NCBI GenBank assembly: GCA_947165135.1
Contig: CAMUZE010000011.1
Coordinates: 1 to 44,113 of the forward strand
Source: an uncultured Clostridia bacterium
Lineage (GTDB): Bacteria > Bacillota_I > Bacilli_A > RF39 > UBA660
Direction: 5' to 3'
Length of the DNA stretch: 44,113 bases
This document shows, piece by piece, positions 39,298-44,113 of this stretch. The first letter of the stretch is position 1, and every line of letters starts with the position of its first letter. The position numbers and the translations under genes are program-made. The notes under the pieces were generated by a model. That model was not told the origin of the DNA. It made no database searches and was given only the letters and a program-made list of their open reading frames with translations.

Positions 39298-39306
39298 TGA
39301 TATAAT
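39298..39306 (+). promoter_or_regulatory. Extended -10 promoter for the TtcA-like gene
   Basis: TGATATAAT (TATAAT 39301-39306), 27 bases before the ATG at 39334. Confidence 0.5.
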
Positions 39307-39333
39307 ATAATCGCTTTAAAGGCGGTGAAAAAT

Positions 39334-40164
39334 ATGGATAGATATAAAGACATTGAAAAAAGTATAATCAAGAAATATAGAAAAGAAATATGGAGTAAGT
39401 TCATAAAAGCAATAAATGAATATGAATTGATTAAAGAAAATGACAATTTGATGGTTTGCATTAGTGGAGGTAAAGATTCATTTCTGCTTGCAAAGTGTAT
39501 TCAAGAATTACAAAGACATGGAAAGATACATTTTAATGCGCATTATGTTGTAATGAATCCAGGATACAATGTTAAAAATGCAAACTTAATATTAGAAAAT
39601 GCTAGAATATTAAATATACCAGTTGAGATATTTGAAAGTGATATATTTGAAGCTGTAACAAATATAAATACTGGAAGTCCATGCTATTTGTGTGCAAGGA
39701 TGAGGAGAGGATTTCTATATAGCAAAGCAGAAGAACTTGGATGCAATAAAATAGTATTAGGGCACCATTTTAATGATGTTATTGAAACAACACTGCTATC
39801 TATGTTTTATGGTTCAGAAATTAAAACCATGATGCCAAAATTACATAGTGATAACTATAAAGGATTAGAATTAATTAGGCCATTATATTTAGTGAGAGAA
39901 AAAGACATAATAGCTTGGTCAAAATATAATAAATTAACATTTTTGAATTGTGCTTGTAAGTTTACTGAAGAATCTACAAATGTTGATCCAACGTTAAGCA
40001 AAAGAAAAGAAATTAAAGAATTAATTCAAACTCTTATGAAAAATAATAAAAATTTAGATTATAATATATTTAAATCCCTAGACAACATTAATTTAAATTG
40101 TGTACTTGGTACTAAAAAAGATGGAGAGTATAGAAGCTTTCTTAAAGATTATGATAAAGAATAG
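39334..40164 (+). CDS. TtcA-family tRNA 2-thiolation ATPase-like protein, 276 aa
   Basis: PP-loop ATP pyrophosphatase: SGGKDS at 44-49, cysteine pair PCYLCARMRRG (C117, C120) and GHHFNDVIETTLLSMFYG, with a further CACKF near residue 210. This order is typical of TtcA, which thiolates cytidine 32 of tRNA using an iron-sulfur cluster; the family also contains paralogues of other specificity. ATG 39334 is chosen because GGCGGTGA lies just before it; the in-frame GTG at 39325 is inside that site. Transcribed alone, closed by a terminator. Confidence 0.85.
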   Translation: MDRYKDIEKSIIKKYRKEIWSKFIKAINEYELIKENDNLMVCISGGKDSFLLAKCIQELQRHGKIHFNAHYVVMNPGYNVKNANLILENARILNIPVEIFESDIFEAVTNINTGSPCYLCARMRRGFLYSKAEELGCNKIVLGHHFNDVIETTLLSMFYGSEIKTMMPKLHSDNYKGLELIRPLYLVREKDIIAWSKYNKLTFLNCACKFTEESTNVDPTLSKRKEIKELIQTLMKNNKNLDYNIFKSLDNINLNCVLGTKKDGEYRSFLKDYDKE

Positions 40165-40187
40165 AGCAAAAACAGCTCTTTTATTTT
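40163..40187 (+). terminator. Terminator after the TtcA-like gene
   Basis: AGAGC / GCTCT stem, T-rich tail (TTTTATTTTG). Confidence 0.65.
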
Positions 40188-40210
40188 GCTAGTATGAAAA
40201 GTATGAAAAA

Positions 40211-40287
40211 TATAATATGTATAACACTTCAAAAAAGAATTAAAATAAAATAAATATATAAAATACGCTAATATTAGCGTTTTTTTG
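40211..40287 (+). ncRNA. Possible small RNA between the TtcA-like and AbrB-like genes
   Basis: A second terminator, the perfect palindrome ACGCTAATATTAGCGT (40265-40280) plus seven T, lies about 80 bases beyond the terminator of the TtcA-like gene. TATAAT (40211-40216) with a TTGCTA 18 bases upstream could start a transcript of about 65 nt. No ORF with a ribosome site exists there. The stronger hairpin could instead be a back-up terminator for the preceding gene. Confidence 0.3.
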
Positions 40288-40297
40288 TATATTTATA

Positions 40298-40326
40298 TTG
40301 AAAATATAATAATTAGTAGGTATAAT
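40298..40326 (+). promoter_or_regulatory. Promoter of the AbrB-like/surface protein operon
   Basis: TTGAAA (40298-40303), a 17-base spacer and perfect TATAAT (40321-40326). It leaves about 50 bases of untranslated leader before ATG 40384. Confidence 0.75.
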
Positions 40327-40383
40327 AAATATGAATAGTGTTTTATATTATAAAAATAAGAAAAGTATGACAATGAGGTGCTT

Positions 40384-40626
40384 ATGAAAAAAGAAAGATA
40401 CGTTGGAATATGCACTGTTGGTGAGAAAGGGCAAATAGTAATACCTAAAACAGCGAGAGAAATGTTTAATATTAAGCCCGGAGACTCTATTATTACAGTG
40501 TGCGATAAAGATAAAGGAATTGTTTTAATTAAGAGCGATATATTGGAAAATAATATTAGCACATTAATGTTTAATTTTAGTAATTCAGAAAACAAGCAAC
40601 AAGAAGAAAGGTTGGGTGAAGAATAA
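40384..40626 (+). CDS. AbrB/MazE/SpoVT-type DNA-binding protein, 80 aa
   Basis: Swapped-hairpin DNA-binding domain: GICTVGEKGQIVIPKTAREMFNIKPGDSIITVCDKDKGIVLIKSD is the standard SpoVT-AbrB core, and it is followed by a polar tail of about 30 residues. ATG 40384 follows GAGGTG. The stop TAATG overlaps the start of the giant surface-protein gene, so the two are coupled and the regulator probably controls its own operon. No toxin gene is present, so a MazE antitoxin role is unlikely. Confidence 0.85.
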   Translation: MKKERYVGICTVGEKGQIVIPKTAREMFNIKPGDSIITVCDKDKGIVLIKSDILENNISTLMFNFSNSENKQQEERLGEE

Positions 40627-43600
40627 TGAAAAAAACAAGGAATTATATTATAGCGTTAGTGTTTATAGCGATAACATTTGTTAGCGTATCTTTTGCGGCG
40701 TTTAATACAAGATTATATATAAGCGGAAGTGGAATGTTAAGAGCCCAAGCAGATATAAGAGTCATAGGGATAGAAAATAGTGGATATTATGGAAATGCAA
40801 TAGAGAACTATAATCCAAACTATGATGTAGATAAAACGAACACGTCAGTAGACTTGCCAACAAGCAATTCAAAAGTAGAATATGAAGTAACGATAAAGAA
40901 CTATGGAGATAGAGTATTCTTGCCAGAGATAAAAGTACTAAGTGACGTAGGGCCAAATGTAATAATAACAATAAGTGACGGAGAACATACATATACATTA
41001 CCGGATGATGATATGGCATATGAATTTGCCCCAAATGAAGAGAAGACATTTACAATAACAATAAGTAATAAGCCAGGTACAACAAATAATGACATAGTAG
41101 TAAGTTTAGATTACGAATTTGTATATGATGAAGTAACAGCACCAATAATAGAATTAACGCAAGATAGAACAAAAGTACAATTATTGCAAGCAGGGACAAG
41201 TACATTTAGTGTTGATCATTATGAATACTATGTAAGTACAAGTAGTACAGCACCAGGAGAAAATACACAAGCAAGTGGGACAACAAGTGATAAAGTAAAT
41301 ATAAGTAGTATAAATCAGGGACACTTCTATATCTGGTATAGAACAGTATCAGAGAAAAACACAAAGAGTGACTGGAGTAATAGAGTAGAAGTAACGAAAG
41401 CGTTCACATTAACGTATAATTGTGAATATACATGTAATCCAGGAAGTGTAACAAAAGATTATAATACAGCATGGGGAACATTATGTGCACCAACGAAGAC
41501 AGGAAATACATTTGAAGGATGGTATACACAACCAAATGGAAATGGAACAAAAGTAACTTCAACAAGCAAAGCATTAGCAAATATAACAGTATATTGTAAT
41601 TTTGAAGTAAATAAATATACAGTCACATTACATGGAAATGGAAATGGGGCAACATTTAGTTTAGCACAAGGCGTAACAGGATGGACATTAAGTGAATCAA
41701 ATACAAAAGCGACAAAAGAGGTATATTATAATAACCCAGTAGCGAACTTGCCAACGGCAACAAGAAATGGATATACATTTGTAAAATATAATACAAGTGC
41801 GACAGGAAATGGAACAGATGTAACAGCAGAAACAATGATGGGAACAACAGGAGTAGTAGGATATGCAATATGGCATGATTCAGCAAAGCCAACATGTACG
41901 TTTGGAAGTGTACCAAGCATCAAATATGGAGAAACTGGAACAATAGAACTAACATGTACAGATAATGATTCAATGAGTAGTCAAACACTAGCAGCAAGCG
42001 ATTTTACAACAAGCAATTCAAGTGTGATGACAATAACAGATGTAAGCGCACCAACAGCAGTAAGCGGTGGATATAAATATACAGTAACTCTAAGAGGAAC
42101 AGGCGCAGGATCATATACACTAGGATTAAAGGCAGCCACAATAGAAGATACAACAGGAAATAAGAATGAAAGTGTTAGCGTAAATGGAAATATAGCAAAG
42201 CAAACACCAACAATAAGTTTAAGTCCAAGTAGTGGAACATTAACATATCCAAATACTGGAACAAGTACAATTACTAAAACAGGAGATGGAACACTAAAAT
42301 GTACAAGTAGCGATACTACTGTAGCGACTTGTTCAATAAGTGGAACAACATTAACAATAACACCAGTAGCAAATACAAGTGATAATAAAACAACAACAAT
42401 AAAAGTAACAATGGAAGAAGGAGCAACATACTTAGCAAACACAACAGGAGCAACATACACAGTAACAGTAAATAGAGGTTCATTAAATTGTCCTTCTAGC
42501 CCAGAGGACAAGACATATAATGGAAGCTCACAAGCAAGTGGAATTACATGTCCAACAGGAAGTACACCTGGAGGAAACACAAACGAAACAAATGCAAGTG
42601 ACTTATATGCACAAACATGTACAGCGAATGCAGGATATAAATTTGAAAGTGCATGTAGTGTAAATTGGAAAATAAAGAAAAGAACAGTAACAGTAACTGC
42701 TCCAGTAGTAGTTAGTGACTCTTTAACATACAATGGAAACGGACAAAATCTACTTTCAGGAGTTGGAGGATGCACAACAGGTGGAACAATGTATTATTAC
42801 TCAAGCAATCCAACAACAAGTAGTACGGCACCAGAGTTTGATGCAAGCAGTGGCTGGACAACAACAAAGCCAAGTACGTCTTCTTATAAAGGAACAAATG
42901 CTGAAACATATTATATGTATTATTATTGTGTAGTAACAGATACAGAAAACAATGCAGGAAGCAATATAAATACAGTTAAGAGTGTAAGTAAAGCTATAGG
43001 AAAGAAATCTCTTGAAGTATCTGCCTATACTACAACGTGGGTAAGTGGATCAAATACATATGCTAGAACTTATAGTACTGGTGTAGGAAGCGAAACAATA
43101 AATTTAGTATATACACCATATTCAAATAATGCAGGCGAATATACATATGCAACATCAAGTGGAAGCGGTAAGTTCACATTAAGTCAAAGTAATAATAACT
43201 ATTCAATAAGTAGCGCAGGAAAACTAACATTAACTGAGGCACCAATAACTGCTACAGTAACAATCAGTGGAACAGCAACTTGGGGACAAACGTTAACTGC
43301 AAATCCTACATGTACAGTACCAAGTGCAGGATGCTCATTTACTTATCAATGGTATTCGAATGGAACAGCAATAAGTGGAGCTACAAGTTCAACTTATACA
43401 ATACCAAAAGAACAAGTAGGAAGGACTATTACTGTGTCAGTAGTAGCTAGTGCAACAAACTATGAAAGCAAAACAGTAACAAGCAGCGCAACTGGTGCAA
43501 TAGCAAAACAAAATTTAAGTGTAACAAGAACAAATTATAGTGGAACTTATGATGGAAATGCACATGGAGTAATAGTAAAAGTAACAAGTGCAGAATGGAA

Positions 43601-44113
43601 CGGAGCGACAATAGTATCTGGAACAAATACAAATTATGGAACAACAGTCACGAGTAGTGGCGTTAAAAATACTAATTACACATTGAGCCCAACGTATACA
43701 AATGTTACAAATGGAACAAAGACAGTTTATTATAAGGTAACTGGAGGAGATTACTATAATGATGCAACTGGAAGCGGAACAGTTACAATTGAACCTATAC
43801 CTATTGAAGGAAGCGTAACAATAAGTGGAACAGCAACATGGGGACAAACTTTAACAGCAAATGCAAGTTGCTCAACTCCAAGCACAGGATGTACATTCAC
43901 ATATCAATGGTATTCAAATGGAACAGCAATAAGTGGCGCAACAAGTAGTACATATACAATACCAAAAGAACAAGTAGGAAAGACAATAACAGTTTCTGTA
44001 GTGGCAAGTGCAGCAAACTATTCTAGTGATACATTTACAAGTAGTGCGACTAGTGCAATAGCAAAACAAAACTTAAGTGTAACCGCAACGCCATATAGTG
44101 CTGTATACGATGG
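40626..44113 (+). CDS. Giant repetitive surface protein (partial, runs off the window)
   Basis: The frame is open from ATG 40626 to the last base (1162 codons so far). A signal peptide begins the chain (MKKTRNYIIALVFIAITFV, then SFAA). A domain of about 140 residues with alternating strands follows, then two InlB/Flg_new-like repeats (LTYNCEY...FEGWYTQPNGNGT; TVTLHGNG...FVKYNTSATGNGT), MBG/YDG-like modules (SSPEDKTYNGSSQASGITCP) and Ig-like modules (ISGTATWGQTLTA...QWYSNGTAISGATSSTYTIPKEQVG) that recur nearly unchanged 556 bases apart. A-ending codons dominate. The ATG overlaps the AbrB-like stop codon. Probably a cell-surface adhesin or stalk; the C-terminal anchor is outside the window. Confidence 0.85.
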   Translation, partial: MKKTRNYIIALVFIAITFVSVSFAAFNTRLYISGSGMLRAQADIRVIGIENSGYYGNAIENYNPNYDVDKTNTSVDLPTSNSKVEYEVTIKNYGDRVFLPEIKVLSDVGPNVIITISDGEHTYTLPDDDMAYEFAPNEEKTFTITISNKPGTTNNDIVVSLDYEFVYDEVTAPIIELTQDRTKVQLLQAGTSTFSVDHYEYYVSTSSTAPGENTQASGTTSDKVNISSINQGHFYIWYRTVSEKNTKSDWSNRVEVTKAFTLTYNCEYTCNPGSVTKDYNTAWGTLCAPTKTGNTFEGWYTQPNGNGTKVTSTSKALANITVYCNFEVNKYTVTLHGNGNGATFSLAQGVTGWTLSESNTKATKEVYYNNPVANLPTATRNGYTFVKYNTSATGNGTDVTAETMMGTTGVVGYAIWHDSAKPTCTFGSVPSIKYGETGTIELTCTDNDSMSSQTLAASDFTTSNSSVMTITDVSAPTAVSGGYKYTVTLRGTGAGSYTLGLKAATIEDTTGNKNESVSVNGNIAKQTPTISLSPSSGTLTYPNTGTSTITKTGDGTLKCTSSDTTVATCSISGTTLTITPVANTSDNKTTTIKVTMEEGATYLANTTGATYTVTVNRGSLNCPSSPEDKTYNGSSQASGITCPTGSTPGGNTNETNASDLYAQTCTANAGYKFESACSVNWKIKKRTVTVTAPVVVSDSLTYNGNGQNLLSGVGGCTTGGTMYYYSSNPTTSSTAPEFDASSGWTTTKPSTSSYKGTNAETYYMYYYCVVTDTENNAGSNINTVKSVSKAIGKKSLEVSAYTTTWVSGSNTYARTYSTGVGSETINLVYTPYSNNAGEYTYATSSGSGKFTLSQSNNNYSISSAGKLTLTEAPITATVTISGTATWGQTLTANPTCTVPSAGCSFTYQWYSNGTAISGATSSTYTIPKEQVGRTITVSVVASATNYESKTVTSSATGAIAKQNLSVTRTNYSGTYDGNAHGVIVKVTSAEWNGATIVSGTNTNYGTTVTSSGVKNTNYTLSPTYTNVTNGTKTVYYKVTGGDYYNDATGSGTVTIEPIPIEGSVTISGTATWGQTLTANASCSTPSTGCTFTYQWYSNGTAISGATSSTYTIPKEQVGKTITVSVVASAANYSSDTFTSSATSAIAKQNLSVTATPYSAVYD
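43262..44113 (+). repeat. Tandem coding repeat in the surface-protein gene, period about 556 bp
   Basis: The sequence starting ATAAGTGGAACAGCAAC at 43262 recurs at 43818 and continues with high identity through YQWYSNGTAISGATSSTYTIPKEQVG and AKQNLSVT. The second copy reaches the window end. It shows recent duplication and possible variation in repeat number between strains. Confidence 0.8.

Noticed and set aside
40384-40626. MazE antitoxin of a toxin-antitoxin pair
   Set aside because: The neighbouring coupled gene is a giant surface protein, not a toxin, so an AbrB-like regulator is the better reading.
41981-42775. Long minus-strand open frame (264 codons) under the giant surface gene
   Set aside because: It is the shadow of a strongly A-ending, ACA/GTA/AGT-rich coding strand; it has no ribosome site, and its product is a biased run of Val, Leu, Phe and Pro.
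1-44113. UGA read as tryptophan (Mollicutes-like code)
   Set aside because: UGA ends several genes (for example 5076, 30336 and 33775) and UGG is used for Trp throughout.
1-44113. CRISPR array, insertion sequence or prophage
   Set aside because: No regularly spaced repeats, transposase, integrase or phage structural gene is seen; the only long repeats are coding repeats inside surface proteins.

Overview
This is an AT-rich chromosomal segment (roughly 70-75% A+T by eye) from a low-GC Gram-positive bacterium, most likely a gut-type lineage on the Bacilli/Erysipelotrichia/RF39 side of the Firmicutes. The evidence is strong AGGAGG-type ribosome sites, class B sortase, MurD and alanine racemase, GH25 muramidase, lipoprotein signal peptides, CotF-like and AbrB/SpoVT-like proteins, a CBS-type family II pyrophosphatase, and large surface proteins with InlB-type B repeats and MBG/YDG-like modules. 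UGA is a stop and UGG encodes Trp, so the standard bacterial code applies. The species cannot be named from sequence alone.

Layout. (1) 1-5350 is accessory: the tail of an upstream gene, three unrecognised proteins, two structure-rich gaps (one with a complete candidate small-RNA unit on the minus strand), a broken tRNA-Gly(UCC) remnant and an intact tRNA-Gly(GCC). (2) 5470-10430 is housekeeping: a sortase-alanine racemase operon (minus), a lipoprotein, then rRNA methyltransferase, RluA-type pseudouridine synthase and a divergent KsgA/Erm-like protein. (3) 10528-17080 is a two-gene surface operon: a membrane-anchored protein with seven InlB B repeats and a secreted 1583-residue protein carrying a GH5 catalytic domain. 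(4) 17103-20361 is a likely antibiotic-response locus: a TetR regulator, and divergently a promoter, an 18-codon leader peptide, an attenuator and a fusion of an ABC-F ATPase to an APH(3')-like kinase. (5) 20365-36740 holds transporters and metabolic genes (DAACS symporter, acyl-CoA synthetase, MurD, DUF362, CBS pyrophosphatase, GH25, GlyA) around an accessory pair (Sel1-repeat protein and NERD-HRDC nuclease). (6) 36800-38736 is a second leader-peptide attenuator in front of an ABC exporter. (7) 38823-44113 has CotF-like small proteins, a TtcA-like enzyme, and an AbrB-like regulator coupled to a giant surface-protein gene that runs off the window.

The strongest novelty is the pair of independent ribosome-controlled attenuators, each with a short ORF, mutually exclusive hairpins and an intrinsic terminator, upstream of ABC-type resistance-like genes. 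In one of them the controlled gene is a single polypeptide joining ribosome protection (ABC-F) to aminoglycoside-kinase chemistry (APH). Other oddities are a sortase with an apparent CTG start and Lys in place of the catalytic Arg, a KsgA homologue lacking the motif IV Asn, a leaderless gene, and a codon-usage break inside the GH5 protein.
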